Shown here: positions 10,281 through 21,339 of the stretch, in pieces | Numbering within the stretch: the stretch's first letter is position 1 | Layout: each line of letters starts with the position of its first letter | Origin: Mycolicibacterium cosmeticum | GTDB taxonomy: Bacteria > Actinomycetota > Actinomycetes > Mycobacteriales > Mycobacteriaceae | NCBI GenBank assembly: GCA_016197365.1 | Contig: JACPVS010000011.1 | Span: 62,001 to 126,000 of the forward strand | Direction of reading: 5' to 3' | Length of the DNA stretch: 64,000 nt | Position numbers and translations under genes: made by a program | Notes under the pieces: generated by a model | The model's database searches: none | Told to the model about the DNA's origin: nothing | The model's input: the letters and a program-made list of their open reading frames with translations, nothing else

Positions 10281-10771
10281 GACAAACTCTGCAATGCCGT
10301 GTTCTCGACACGAATTCTGGTGCGCAGCAATGCCGCATTGGCCACCGAGAACACCAGCGCCGTCATCCACGCCCCGCCGACCAGCGGCAGCGCGGCCCCT
10401 TCGAGCACCACGGCCACGTAGTTGGGGTGCGGGATGAAGCGATACGGGCCACCGGCGACGCGCGCCGCGCCCGGCACCACGACCACCCGGGTGTTCCACT
10501 GCCTGCCCAGCGTGGTGATGCACCACCAACGCAGGACCTGCGCGGCCGCCACCACCCAGAACGCCGGCCAGATCCAGCGCCGCCGAAACCGGGCCTCGGC
10601 GACCGCGCCGGCCAGCAGACCGGTGTGCAGGGCCACCATCACCGGATAGTGTCCGGCCCCGAACTCTTTGCCGCCGTTGGCTTTACTCCATGTCAGATTG
10701 CGATTGGACACCACCAGTTCGGCCACCCGCTCGACGGCCACCAGCAGGATCAGCGCCAGGAACCCGCGCAC
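10277..10771 (-). CDS. Isoprenylcysteine carboxyl methyltransferase-like membrane methyltransferase (SrsB-like)
   Basis: 164 residues, four to five helices. The ICMT-family C-terminal SAM-binding region is visible: G-G-P-Y-R-F-I-P-H-P-N-Y (about residues 107-118), followed by E-G and helices. In bacteria such proteins beside type III polyketide synthases O-methylate phenolic lipids, as SrsB does. GTG start at 10771, four bases after the PKS stop. No alternative start is attractive. Confidence 0.87.
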   Translation of the reverse strand: MRGFLALILLVAVERVAELVVSNRNLTWSKANGGKEFGAGHYPVMVALHTGLLAGAVAEARFRRRWIWPAFWVVAAAQVLRWWCITTLGRQWNTRVVVVPGAARVAGGPYRFIPHPNYVAVVLEGAALPLVGGAWMTALVFSVANAALLRTRIRVENTALQSLS

Positions 10772-10775
10772 GCGA

Positions 10776-11864
10776 TCAGCGCCAGCGCAGCAGGACGAGT
10801 TCCGAGCAGAAGCCCGGACCCATGGCCATCAGCACCCCGGGCGTCCCGGCCGCCGGCCGTTTGCGGATCGTGTCCCGCAGCACATGCAGCACCGACGAGG
10901 ACGACAGGTTCCCCACCTCGGCCAACGACTGCCAGGTCAGGTCCAGCGCGTCCGGCGGCAGATCGAGGGTGTCGATGATGGCCTCGATGACCTTGGGGCC
11001 GCCCGGATGGCTCACCCACGTGCCGATGTCGCCGACGGTGAGATCATGGGTACCAAGGAAACTCGTGACATCGTCACCCAGGAAGCGACTCACGAAGCCG
11101 GGCACCTCCGCGCTGAGCACGATCTCGAACCCCTTGGTGCCGATATCCCAGCCCATGGCGTGCAGCGAGTCGGGATAGAGGTGGCTGGTCGAGTCGAGCA
11201 CATCGGGCCCGGTGGGGTTCATCCGCTCCGAACGCTCGCGCCCGACCGCCACCACCGCGGCGGCGCCGTCGCCGAACAGGGCACCGGCCACCAGCGTCGG
11301 CATGGACGGATTATGTTTGCGGGTCAGCGAACAGAGCTCCACCGAGACCAGCACCGCCACCTTGTCCGGCGCCCCGCGCAGGTAGTCGTTGAGCCGGGCG
11401 ATACCGGCCGCGCCCGCCACGCAGCCAAGCCCGAAGATCGGGACGCGCCGCACATCGGGCCGCAAACCGACCCTGCCGGCGATGCGGGCGTCCAGCGACG
11501 GGACCACCGCTCCGGTGACGGTGGTGGTGATGATCAGGTCGACGTCCTCGGGCCGCAGGCCGGCCTCGTCGAGCGCACCGGTCAGCGCAGCACACCCGAG
11601 ATCGGTTGCGTGCTCGATGAACAGACTGTTCGCGTCGCCGAAATCGGAGAGCCCGGCATACTCCTCGAGCGGCCGGACCAGATACCTGCTCTGCACCTTG
11701 GCACTCTTGTGCAAGGCCCGGACGATGCCCTCGTGCTCTTGATAACCGGGCAGGGCCAACAGTGCCTCGGTCACCTCGTCCTGGGTGTATCGATGTGGCG
11801 GTAGGACCCCGTGGACCCCGGCGATGGTGCTGTAGCTGGACACTTCGGTGAGGCTAATTCCCAT
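10776..11864 (-). CDS. Type III polyketide synthase (alkylresorcinol/alkylpyrone synthase type)
   Basis: 362 residues from ATG 11864. Chalcone-synthase fold: nucleophilic Cys in [11 protein letters not shown], His in W-V-S-H-P-G-G-P, Asn in N-L-S-S-S-S-V-L-H, so the Cys-His-Asn triad is complete. The G-x-G-P-G end motif reads M-G-P-G-F-C. These enzymes extend a fatty acyl-CoA with malonyl units and cyclise the chain; the two following genes point to an alkylresorcinol that is methylated and oxidised. M. tuberculosis Pks10, Pks11 and Pks18 are relatives. An MMPL pseudogene lies just upstream in the same direction. Confidence 0.92.
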   Translation of the reverse strand: MGISLTEVSSYSTIAGVHGVLPPHRYTQDEVTEALLALPGYQEHEGIVRALHKSAKVQSRYLVRPLEEYAGLSDFGDANSLFIEHATDLGCAALTGALDEAGLRPEDVDLIITTTVTGAVVPSLDARIAGRVGLRPDVRRVPIFGLGCVAGAAGIARLNDYLRGAPDKVAVLVSVELCSLTRKHNPSMPTLVAGALFGDGAAAVVAVGRERSERMNPTGPDVLDSTSHLYPDSLHAMGWDIGTKGFEIVLSAEVPGFVSRFLGDDVTSFLGTHDLTVGDIGTWVSHPGGPKVIEAIIDTLDLPPDALDLTWQSLAEVGNLSSSSVLHVLRDTIRKRPAAGTPGVLMAMGPGFCSELVLLRWR

Positions 11865-11913
11865 AACAACTACACGGGGGGCTACGCCATCCGGTTCAAT
11901 CCGGTTCCTGGAA

Positions 11914-12480
11914 TCAGTCTGTGAAGCCGAACCGATCATGCAACCGCGCCAACGGTTTCGGCGCCCGCCAGCTCCAGCGGCCCATCACCTGCACGAACGC
12001 GGGCACCAACATCATCCGCACCGGGGTCGCGTCCATCAGTACCGCCAAGGCCAGACCGAGGCCGAACATGCGCATGAATGACACATTTGCCGCAACCAGG
12101 GCCGCAAATGAGATGGACATCACCAGCGCCGCCGCGGTGACCACCCGACCCGCCCCAGCGCACCGAAGGTTGCTGACAGCGAAAGCACATTCAGGACAAG
12201 TGCTTTCACCGGCAGCACCACACTTCCGGTGAGCAGGAACAACAGCACAAAGGTGATGATCGCGATCAGCCCGAGTACCAGGGGCAGGCGCGCGGTGATC
12301 GCGTGCACACTGTCCCTGTTGATCTGGGCCGCCCCGGTGATCAGCACCTCGCGACCGGCAGGCGGTGCCACATCGTGCAGTCTGTCCAGCTGCGCCTCCG
12401 AGGCATCAGAGAACAACGAGGCCGAACTCGACAGCTGCGAGGGCCAACCGGGCGAGCTTCTCCACCCGCTGATGTTGCCC
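11914..12480 (-). pseudogene. Degraded MMPL-family transporter gene
   Basis: Two minus-strand pieces in different frames both belong to the C-terminal half of an MMPL transporter. The upstream piece (12416-12140) reads helix 7-8 material (P-L-V-L-G-L-I-A-I-I-T-F-V-L-L-F then V-L-N-V-L-S-L-S-A-T-F-G-A-L). The downstream piece (12144-11914) is the final helices (V-V-T-A-A-A-L-V-M-S-I-S-F-A-A-L) and tail ([15 protein letters not shown]). The segment with the helix 8-10 D-Y-x-x-F core is deleted at about 12140 and the frame shifts there; the N-terminal half is also gone. 12417-12480 shows only weak traces. It may once have exported the phenolic lipid of the PKS operon. Confidence 0.8.
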
Positions 12481-12488
12481 GACGGCCG

Positions 12489-12761
12489 TCAGCTTTGGGG
12501 AGCTACCTCGTCGATCTCGACGTGCGCCCGGATCCGCCCGGCATCGTCGGTCCACCCCTTGGACTGGGCGTAGCCGATCATCGCCGCCAGCTTCTGCTGC
12601 CAGTCGGCGTCCCCGCCCCGCCCGGCGAGTTCGGTGAGGTCGCCGCGGTCCACCCAGGAGTGCGCCGCGGCCACCACGACGACCTTGAACGCGGTGAAAT
12701 CCTCGGGCTCACAGAGTTCGACATGCGGCGGGGTGGTCTGGGTGTCGACGCGCAGGTACAC
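12489..12761 (-). CDS. Conserved hypothetical protein, 90 residues
   Basis: Starts at GTG 12761 with AGGAG five bases upstream. Soluble, acidic, with two aromatic-rich helices (F-T-A-F-K-V-V-V-V-A-A-A-H-S-W-V-D and W-Q-Q-K-L-A-A-M-I-G-Y-A-Q-S-K-G-W) and an ending that reads as a beta strand (I-R-A-H-V-E-I-D-E-V). No signal peptide, no membrane segment, no motif I can assign. Same direction as the peptidase genes, eight bases downstream, so probably the last gene of that operon. Confidence 0.65.
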   Translation of the reverse strand: MYLRVDTQTTPPHVELCEPEDFTAFKVVVVAAAHSWVDRGDLTELAGRGGDADWQQKLAAMIGYAQSKGWTDDAGRIRAHVEIDEVAPQS

Positions 12762-12769
12762 GGCACTCC

Positions 12770-14185
12770 TCAGGGTTTGTGGTGGCGGCTGTCGCGGGCC
12801 GGGACGCCGTTGGCTCCGTCGGTGGACTGTGCGTAGGTGCCGACGGCGAACGCGATGGCAGGGCCGGTGATGGACAGCGCGCGATGGTCGACGTTGTCGA
12901 GGCCGTCGCGGGGACCGCCGGTATTGGGGTCGAACGGTTGACCGGCCTTACCACCCCACAGCCGGGCCTGTACCGGCGTCTTCTTCTGCAGCGCACCGGT
13001 GGTGACGCCACCCGCGGGGATCCCGGCGGCCAGGAACGGGCCGTAATCACTGAGCCGGTCCAGCGGCTGATCGGCGGGCCGGACGCCGGCGAGGTTCAGA
13101 TATCCGGCCAGGGTGCGTTCGATTCCCGCCGAACCTTCCGGGACCGACGTGATGTCCGGGTTGGGCTGACCGGACTGGTCGCCGTCGTAGGTGAAGAACC
13201 CGGCATTGGGCGAACCCAGCATGTCGGCGTCCAGATAGACCGCGATGTCGTCGAGCTCATCGGCTTTCAGCCCGCCGAGGTATTTGCCTGGGGCACCGAG
13301 GGTTTCCGAGCCCCAGAACGCGAACCGCACCGCGTTGGCGACGGCAGGCGAGGAGCCCAGCGCTGTCGCGGTGGCCAGCAGCGCCGCCACTCCGGTCCCG
13401 TTGTCGTTCATGCCGGGGCTGCCCGGCGCACTGTCCAGGTGCGCCCCGGCCACGATGACGTTGCCGTGCTCGCCGGTGCGGGTCTGGGCGGTGACGCTGC
13501 GCGATCGCGCGAGACTCGCCGCGCCGTTGAGCGTCAGCCGCACCGGGGCGTTGGTCCGGCGCAGCGCGGCGTCCACGGTGCGGTCGATGATCGCGACCGG
13601 AAACGTGAGCTGCTTGTAGTAGCCCGCCGGGAACAGGCCGGGCACGGCCTCGGTCGCCACCATCAACAGGCCGACCGCACCGGCGGCCCGCGCCGCGTCC
13701 TGCTTGTCGACCACCGAACAGCCCAGCGCGTCGACGATCACCAGCGCGCCGCGCACACCGGGGGCGGTGCCGTAGTCCGCTGCCGCACAACCCGATGGTT
13801 TCGCCGGCCGCACGCTCGGGCCGCTCAGGCCCGCCGGTGGCGTCGGCGTCAGCGGCGAACCCTGATCGACGGGAAGGCGCTTGCCCGCGACCTCCAGCGT
13901 CGGGGTGCCCGGGTTACCCGTCTTGAGCCACTCGAACTCCGGGGTCTGCACATCGAAGCCCTTGTCGCGCAACACTCCCGCGATGTAGTCGACCGCGGTG
14001 TCATGGCCGGGCGTGCCGGGTTCCCGATTGCCGATGTCGCTGAGCTTCTGCAGATGCGCGTACATGGCGTCGGCGGTCACCTTGCCCGCCAGGTACTGGG
14101 CCGAGATCTCCGCCGACGGCGGGGGCGGCGGCGAGCACGCACTCATTGCCAGTGGGGCGCACGCAGCGACGACGAGGCGCCTCAT
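12770..14185 (-). CDS. Secreted M28-family lipoprotein, degenerate zinc site (LpqL paralog)
   Basis: 471 residues. Lipoprotein signal ending A-M-S-A-C (Cys17), then a PA insert domain and an M28 aminopeptidase domain. Compared with the adjacent paralog, A-G-A-H-L-D-S (His ligand) and N-D-N-G-T-G (bridging Asp) are kept, but the E-E pair is G-S-E-T (metal-ligand Glu replaced by Thr) and the final His in N-Y-H-K-A-T-D is replaced (N-T-G-G-P-R-D). With two of five zinc ligands lost, peptidase activity is doubtful; a binding or regulatory role is possible. ATG overlaps the paralog stop (ATGA). Confidence 0.87.
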   Translation of the reverse strand: MRRLVVAACAPLAMSACSPPPPPSAEISAQYLAGKVTADAMYAHLQKLSDIGNREPGTPGHDTAVDYIAGVLRDKGFDVQTPEFEWLKTGNPGTPTLEVAGKRLPVDQGSPLTPTPPAGLSGPSVRPAKPSGCAAADYGTAPGVRGALVIVDALGCSVVDKQDAARAAGAVGLLMVATEAVPGLFPAGYYKQLTFPVAIIDRTVDAALRRTNAPVRLTLNGAASLARSRSVTAQTRTGEHGNVIVAGAHLDSAPGSPGMNDNGTGVAALLATATALGSSPAVANAVRFAFWGSETLGAPGKYLGGLKADELDDIAVYLDADMLGSPNAGFFTYDGDQSGQPNPDITSVPEGSAGIERTLAGYLNLAGVRPADQPLDRLSDYGPFLAAGIPAGGVTTGALQKKTPVQARLWGGKAGQPFDPNTGGPRDGLDNVDHRALSITGPAIAFAVGTYAQSTDGANGVPARDSRHHKP

Positions 14186-15681
14186 GAGCCGGACAGCGTA
14201 TGGCGGGTGCGGTCGCCCCGGACCGGAACCCCGTTGCGGCCGCGCTGATCCTGCGCGTAGAGCCCCACCGCGTACGCGACGCCCTTGCCCTGGATGTCCA
14301 GGGAGGTGCGGTCGATGTGCTCGAGCGTGTCGGTCGCCTTGTGATAGTTCGGGTCGAACGGCTGATTGGCCTTGCCGCCCCAGAGCTGCGCCTGTTCCTC
14401 GGTCATGTTGTCCTCGGCGCCGGAAAACAGTCCGCCGGAAGGTATTCCGGCCTTGGTGAAGCCGTCATAGTCCGACCTGCCGTCGAACGACGTGTCCTGG
14501 GCGGTCTTGCCCGCGCCGTCCAGGTAGGCCACCAGGGTGCGTTCGATCCCGGCGGAGCCTTCCGGCACCCTCGGCACGCTGCCGTCCTTCTCCGGCGGCA
14601 GGGACTGGTCCCCGTCATAGGTGAAGTAGCCGGGGTTGGGCGACGCGAGCATGTCGAAATTCAGATACAGCGCAATGTCTTTGAGCTGGTCCACCCCGAG
14701 CGTCGAGATGTAGTTGCTCGAACCCAGCAGGCCCAGTTCCTCGGCACCCCAGAAACCGAAGCGCACCGCGTTGGGCACATTCGGCGAACTGCCCATCTGC
14801 AGTGCGGTTTCCAGCACGGCGGCGGTACCCGAGCCGTTGTCGTTGATACCGGGTCCCTCGGGCACGCTGTCCAGATGCGCCCCGACCATCACCACGTCGG
14901 CGGGCGAACCCGTCTTGGTCTGGGCGATGACGTTGCGGGTGTGCTCGACGTTGACCCCCGCTTTCATCGTCAGGGTCACCGGTCCCGGGGCGCCGCGCAG
15001 CCGGGCGCCCTCGGCCTTGGTGACGCTGACGACCGGGATCTTGACCTCGGTGTCCTCACCGAGGGTGCCGCCGAATTCGTCGCCGTCGACATTGTTGGCC
15101 ACGATCAGCGCCACCGCTCCGCGCTTGGCCGCGTTGGCCTGCTTGTCGCCGAACGGGCAGGCGCCGCGGTTGACCAGGACCACCGCGCCTTCCAGCTGCA
15201 TGCCGTCGTAGTCGGCCTCGGCGCAGCCCGGACTGTCGTCCACGCGTGCAACCACCAGCGGGCCGCGCACCCCGTCACCGTTGGTGCCGATCGTGTAGTT
15301 GAGCGGTTTGGCCGCCACCCGCGCTCCCGACACCGTCAGCGCCGGATCCTCGGCGAACGGCAGGCGCACCTCGAACTCCGGGGTCTGCACATCGAATCCC
15401 TTGTCCCGCAAGGTGTTGGCCACGTAGTCGACACTGGCCTGGTATCCCGGCGTGCCCATCGCCCTGGTCCCGTCGTGGGCGTCGGCGATCTCCTGCAGCT
15501 TCTTCAGATGCGCCATCATCGCGTCGGCGGTGACCCGGTCCCGCAGGGAACCCGCGTACTCGGCGTTCGGCGGGGCGGGCGCCGGCGCGGCCGTGGGCTG
15601 GGGCGCGGGTGCATGCGCGCACCCGGCCAGGACGGCCGCGACCGAAACGAACGCCGTTGCCGCATGTGATTTGAGCCGCAT
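14182..15681 (-). CDS. lpqL: Lipoprotein aminopeptidase, M28 family (LpqL)
   Basis: 499 residues. Signal peptide with lipobox V-L-A-G-C (Cys21), Pro/Ala linker, PA domain (about 140-250, with G-A-V-V-L-V-N-R-G-A-C-P-F), and an M28 catalytic domain with every ligand present: V-G-A-H-L-D-S, N-D-N-G-S-G, G-A-E-E-L-G, Y-L-N-F-D-M, Y-H-K-A-T-D. A cell-surface di-zinc aminopeptidase. Rv0418 (lpqL) lies beside thiG in M. tuberculosis and this gene holds the equivalent place. TACCGT sits eight bases before the ATG, so the mRNA may be leaderless. Confidence 0.9.
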   Translation of the reverse strand: MRLKSHAATAFVSVAAVLAGCAHAPAPQPTAAPAPAPPNAEYAGSLRDRVTADAMMAHLKKLQEIADAHDGTRAMGTPGYQASVDYVANTLRDKGFDVQTPEFEVRLPFAEDPALTVSGARVAAKPLNYTIGTNGDGVRGPLVVARVDDSPGCAEADYDGMQLEGAVVLVNRGACPFGDKQANAAKRGAVALIVANNVDGDEFGGTLGEDTEVKIPVVSVTKAEGARLRGAPGPVTLTMKAGVNVEHTRNVIAQTKTGSPADVVMVGAHLDSVPEGPGINDNGSGTAAVLETALQMGSSPNVPNAVRFGFWGAEELGLLGSSNYISTLGVDQLKDIALYLNFDMLASPNPGYFTYDGDQSLPPEKDGSVPRVPEGSAGIERTLVAYLDGAGKTAQDTSFDGRSDYDGFTKAGIPSGGLFSGAEDNMTEEQAQLWGGKANQPFDPNYHKATDTLEHIDRTSLDIQGKGVAYAVGLYAQDQRGRNGVPVRGDRTRHTLSGS

Positions 15682-15706
15682 AGGACCCCACGGTAGCCGA
15701 CGCGTG

Positions 15707-16402
15707 TCAGGCGTCCCGGCGAGTCACCACCACGGCACCCACCGCGAAGACGGCGGCGGACACCGCGGCGAAGTACAGCGCCGACCCGGCGGCCCCCCAC
15801 CACATGGTGAAAGTCTGCAGCCACGTGACGCCGGTGAACGCATTCGCGTTGGCGAAGGGCAGCAGCGGGCCGATCCGCGCCCCCAGTTGTGGGCTCACCC
15901 CGAGCAGCGGTTCCAGCACGAACGGCAACAGCAGCAGGACGGCGACGGCGGCGGCGGTGTGCCGCACCACGGCGCCGAGCCCGACCGCCAGCACCGCCCC
16001 CAGCACCGCGTAGAGCGTCACCGCGCCGACGACCCGCCAGTGCGGCCCGCCGGCGGTCAGCACGACCGACCCGAGCGTCGCGAGCGCACTCACCACCCCG
16101 GAGAACCCCGCGGCGACAAGCGCTTTGGCGGCCAGTACCCGGACGCGGTTCGGGGTGACCAGGAAGGTGGTGCGGATCATGGCCGTCCGGTACTCGCCGG
16201 TGACTGTCAGTGCCGACAGGATCATCAGGACGGGGACGCCGAACATGGCCGCCCCCGACGCGGCCCGGTCCGGGGCCAGCGGGCCATAGGACGCGTAGGC
16301 CTGCAGCTCGGCCATCCCGAGGCTGAGCACCAGGACCGTCACGGCCATCCACGCCGGGGCACGGGTAGTCCGCAGTTTGAGGTACTCGGCGACGATGGTC
16401 AT
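15707..16402 (-). CDS. ABC-2 type transporter permease
   Basis: 231 residues with six hydrophobic segments and the short cytoplasmic start (E-Y-L-K-L-R-T-T-R) typical of drug/lipid exporter permeases. V-T-G-E-Y-R-T-A-M-I-R-T-T-F after helix 2 is the conserved coupling region (E-Y-R-x-G-T). It overlaps the ATPase gene by ATGA and is expected to form a 2+2 exporter with it. Substrate not predictable. Confidence 0.85.
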   Translation of the reverse strand: MTIVAEYLKLRTTRAPAWMAVTVLVLSLGMAELQAYASYGPLAPDRAASGAAMFGVPVLMILSALTVTGEYRTAMIRTTFLVTPNRVRVLAAKALVAAGFSGVVSALATLGSVVLTAGGPHWRVVGAVTLYAVLGAVLAVGLGAVVRHTAAAVAVLLLLPFVLEPLLGVSPQLGARIGPLLPFANANAFTGVTWLQTFTMWWGAAGSALYFAAVSAAVFAVGAVVVTRRDA

Positions 16403-17291
16403 GCGCCGGCCCGGTATTCGGTGGCGTCGTCGGTGACGTTCAGGTACGCCTCCTCCAGGGAGGCGCGGGTCGCGGTCAGCTCGTGCAGGGTGATGCCGTG
16501 CCGGGCGGCCAGTTCGCCCACGACCTCGGTCGTGGCTCCCGCGACCCGCAGGGCGGTGTCCTCCCGCGTCACCGAGATGCCGTCTGCGGCCAGCACCCCG
16601 GCCAGCCGATCGGCTTCCGGACTGCGGACCAGGACGTCGGCCGATGCGGCCAGGAACTCGTCCATCGACGCGGTGCTGATCAACCGTCCGCGGCCGATCA
16701 CCACCAACCGGTCCGCGGTGTTGGCCATCTCGGCGAGCAGATGACTGGAGACGAACACGGTGCGTCCCTCGTCGGCCAGTGTGCGCATGAAGGTGCGCAC
16801 CCAGCGGATGCCTTCGGGGTCCAATCCGTTGACCGGTTCGTCGAACAGCAGCACCTGCGGGTCGCCCAGCAGTGCCGTCGCGATACCGAGGCGCTGGCTC
16901 ATGCCCAGCGAGAAGGCCCCGGCGCGCTTGCCTGCGACGTCGGTGAGTCCCACCGCGTCGAGGACCTCGTCCACCCGGGCGGCGGGGATCCGGTTGCCTG
17001 CCGCGATCCAGCGCAGGTGCGCGCGGGCCGTCCGGTTCGGGTGCACCTGGCGCGCGTCCAGCAGCGCACCGACGGTGCGCAGCGGGTGGCGAAGTTCGTG
17101 GTAGCGCTTACCGAGCACGGTCGCCGTGCCGGCGGTGGGCCGGTCCAGCCCGAGGATCATCCGCATCGTGGTCGACTTGCCCGCGCCGTTGGGGCCGAGA
17201 AACCCTGTGACGAAGCCGGATTCGACGGTGCAGGTCAGGTCGTCGACGGCGGTGGTGTGGCCGAAGCGCTTGGTGAGGCCGGTCAGTTTGA

Positions 17292-17295
<4 letters not shown>
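16399..17295 (-). CDS. ABC transporter ATP-binding protein
   Basis: 298 residues from ATG 17295, which overlaps the SGNH gene stop by ATGA. Walker A G-P-N-G-A-G-K-S-T, signature S-L-G-M-S-Q-R-L, Walker B V-L-L-F-D-E-P and the switch His in S-S-H-L-L are all present. The C-terminal 80 residues form the small extra domain of the CcmA/DrrA type. Pairs with the permease directly downstream. Confidence 0.92.
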
Positions 17296-18987
<1,692 letters not shown>

Positions 18988-19007
<20 letters not shown>

Positions 19008-20004
19008 GTTCCCAACGCTTGTCCAGTTCGAGGGCAATCCGTTCCGCCGTCCACGGCGCCAGCAGGAATCCGTTCCGTCCGTGCCCGGTGGCCACCAGCG
19101 TCCGTTCGTCCAGTCTGCCGACGATCGGCAGACCGTCGGGTGTCATCGGCCGCAATCCCGCGGCGCACTCGGCCAGTTCGTACTCCCCCAGCGCGGGCAT
19201 CACGGCGCACGCGTCGTCGAGCAGGTCACGCACCCCGGTCACCACCGGGGCGGTGTCCCGGCCGTGTTCGTACTGGGTCGCGCCGATCACCACACCGTCG
19301 GCCCGCGGCACCAGGTACACCTGCCTGCCGTGAACGCGGGCCCGCACGACGCGCTGCGGCGCCGGCATGCAGCCCTTGCGCCAGCGCAGGCGCAGCACCT
19401 CACCCTTGACCGGGCGCACCTGCAGACCCGGCCACAGCGCCGGGGCGTCGATCCCGTTGGCGATCACCCGCAGCCCCGGTACGTCGGTCAGGTCCGTGAC
19501 GGGCGGTGCCCACTGCACACCGAGGCCGTCACAGGCCACCTGCAGCGCATCGACCAGCAGCCGGTTGTCCACCGCCAGTTCGGTCTCGGCCACGAAGCCG
19601 TGCCGGATGCCCTGGGCCAGCAGCGGCTCGATGTCGCGGGCCGCCGTCGTCGGGCTGACCGGCTGCCCCTGCGCGGACAACCAGTCCGCGACGGTGCGCA
19701 GGTCAGCGGCGTCGGCGCGGTCGACGGCCACCACCAGCGATTCGCGCGCGGTGACGACGTCGTCGGGCAATCCATTCAAGAAGCCGGTGTGCCACAGCTT
19801 GAGCGACTCCAGGCCCAAGGCGAGCTGGGCGTCCTCCCCCGGCCAGCCCTCGCTGTGCGGGGCGAGCATGCCGCCGGCCACCCAGGAAGCACCGCGCGCG
19901 TCGGTGCGGTGTACCCGGACCGACCAGCCGTCCTGGGCCGCACGACGGGCGATCGACAGGCCGATGACGCCGCCGCCTATCACGGCAAGAGCACGTTCAG
20001 ACAT
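18988..20004 (-). CDS. thiO: Glycine oxidase ThiO
   Basis: 338 residues. FAD amino-acid oxidase that converts glycine to the iminoglycine used by ThiG, with release of hydrogen peroxide. N-terminal G-G-G-V-I-G-L-S dinucleotide motif, then D-A-R-G-A-S-W-V-A-G-G-M-L-A-P, and the C-terminal G-H-G-R-N-G-F-L-L-A-P that closes the flavin site. The ATG at 20004 is chosen over an upstream in-frame start because GGGAGAGGGA directly precedes it and the longer version would run into the riboswitch. Ortholog of Rv0415. Confidence 0.95.
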
Positions 20005-20009
20005 TCCCT

Positions 20010-20100
20010 CTCCCTTCGCCGGCATGACCCGGATCAGGTGTAACGGTCAGGGCCGGTGACTGGCCCACTCTCAGCCCCGTTCCCGGGACTCCCGTGTCGG
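20010..20100 (-). promoter_or_regulatory. TPP (THI-box) riboswitch upstream of thiO-thiS-thiG
   Basis: Read on the minus strand it has the same plan as the thiC element: ACACGGGAG in the 5' arm, CTGAGAG (20074-20068), then A-C-C-T-G-A-T-C-C-G-G-G-T and G-C-C-G-G-C-G-A-A-G-G-G-A-G-A. The variable arm is shorter than in the thiC copy. The ribosome binding site of thiO (GAAGGGAGAGGGA) is in the 3' closing strand, pointing to control of translation. thiE on the opposite strand starts only 40 bases beyond the 5' end. Confidence 0.92.
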
Positions 20101-20126
20101 CTGTCCAGCGTACTCGGCCGGGTGGC

Positions 20127-20132
20127 TAGCCT
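20127..20132 (+). promoter_or_regulatory. Leaderless -10 element (TAGCCT) for thiE
   Basis: TAGCCT ends seven bases before GTG 20140. With no RBS in between, thiE is probably leaderless and so, unlike thiC and thiO, outside direct riboswitch control. Confidence 0.5.
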
Positions 20133-20139
20133 CGATGCG

Positions 20140-20775
20140 GTGGATCCACGTAAGCGTCTCGCAGACGCCGGCCTGTACCTGTGCACCGACGCCCGGACCG
20201 CGCGCGGTGATCTGGCCGAATTCGCCGACGCCGCGCTGGCCGGCGGGGTCGACATCATCCAGCTCCGGGAGAAGGGGCTGGAGGCCCGTCAGGAGCTGGC
20301 GGCCCTGGAGATCCTGGCCGACGCCGCCCGCAGGCACGGCGCCCTGCTCGCGGTGAACGACCGTGCCGACGTGGCGCGTGCCGCGGGGGCCGACGTGTTG
20401 CATCTCGGCCAGGACGACCTGCCGCTGGATGTCGCCCGCGAGATCATCGGCGACCGTCCCGTGCTCGGCCGGTCCACCCACGACGAGCAGCAGGTGGCGA
20501 CGGCACTGACGGAGGACGTCGACTATTTCTGCACCGGGCCCTGCTGGCCCACCCCGACGAAACCGGGCCGCCCGGCACCGGGTCTGGACCTGGTCCGGCG
20601 CACCGCCGCGCTGGCGCCGGCCAAGCCGTGGTTCGCGATCGGCGGGATCGACGCCGACCGGCTGCCCGAGGTGCTGGCCGCGGGCGCCCGCCGGATCGTG
20701 GTGGTGCGCGCCATCACCGAGGCCGACGACCCTCAGGCCGCGGCACGTCAGCTCAAGGCAGCGCTCACGGTGTGA
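20140..20775 (+). CDS. thiE: Thiamine-phosphate synthase ThiE
   Basis: 211 residues. Joins HMP-PP and thiazole phosphate to give thiamine phosphate. TIM-barrel signatures: I-I-Q-L-R-E-K (pyrophosphate site), N-D-R-A-D-V-A, L-H-L-G-Q-D-D, G-R-S-T-H, and P-T-P-T-K-P-G. The GTG at 20140 (V-D-P-R-K-R-L) is taken as start because of the -10 element and because homologs begin near there; the frame stays open upstream into the riboswitch region. Divergent from thiO. Ortholog of Rv0414c. Confidence 0.94.
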   Translation: MDPRKRLADAGLYLCTDARTARGDLAEFADAALAGGVDIIQLREKGLEARQELAALEILADAARRHGALLAVNDRADVARAAGADVLHLGQDDLPLDVAREIIGDRPVLGRSTHDEQQVATALTEDVDYFCTGPCWPTPTKPGRPAPGLDLVRRTAALAPAKPWFAIGGIDADRLPEVLAAGARRIVVVRAITEADDPQAAARQLKAALTV

Positions 20776-21280
20776 TCAGCGGGATGGTGGCGGTGACACT
20801 GCGCAGACGGTCCCAGCTGGCCGCGAAACCGGGATGCAGCGGCAGGTCGGTGACCTCGGCCTCCGGCACCCAGCGCAGCTCCGAGCTCTCCCGGTTGGGA
20901 ATGGTGGTCAGCATCTCGAGGGCGTCGGCGATGACCGTGGTGTACGACCAGCCCGGCACCTCGTGGGTGACCACCGAGATGCGCACCGTCATCTGTTCGA
21001 GAACGAGGCCGGCCTCCTCATGAGCTTCGCGTACCGCCGCCTCCTCGACCGATTCGTGGCTGTCCCTGGCGCCGCCGGGCAGGCCCCAGGTGCCGCCCTG
21101 GTGACTCCACGGGGCGCGGTGCTGCAACAGGACGGCGGCCGCCCCGCCCGGACCGGGCGCGCGCAGCAGCAACCCGGCCGCACCATGGCGGCCCCAGAAA
21201 TGCCCACCGCCCTCGGACAACACCCATCCGTCACCGTCGCCACGCACGCGTTCAGGATAAGGGGCCGCGAATTCCCACAC
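20765..21280 (-). CDS. mutT3: NUDIX hydrolase MutT3
   Basis: 171 residues. Complete Nudix box from G-G-A-R-D-S-H-E through R-E-A-H-E-E-A-G, preceded by G-T-W-G-L-P-G-G. An F-W-G-R-H-G-A-A-G leader is typical of this mycobacterial subgroup, whose members act on oxidised or other nucleoside di-/triphosphates. Start GTG 21280. The 3' end overlaps thiE by 11 bases, convergent. Ortholog of Rv0413. Confidence 0.92.
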   Translation of the reverse strand: MWEFAAPYPERVRGDGDGWVLSEGGGHFWGRHGAAGLLLRAPGPGGAAAVLLQHRAPWSHQGGTWGLPGGARDSHESVEEAAVREAHEEAGLVLEQMTVRISVVTHEVPGWSYTTVIADALEMLTTIPNRESSELRWVPEAEVTDLPLHPGFAASWDRLRSVTATIPLITP

Positions 21281-21339
21281 GTCACACCAATCTCTCTTAG
21301 ACTTTCATTAATCACGTCTGGAGGGAGGGTGACGCACCC

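Noticed and set aside
12779..15669. Two plus-strand frames of 489 codons each opposite the M28 genes
   Set aside because: Both are shadows; their equal length merely reflects the two homologous peptidase genes beneath them.
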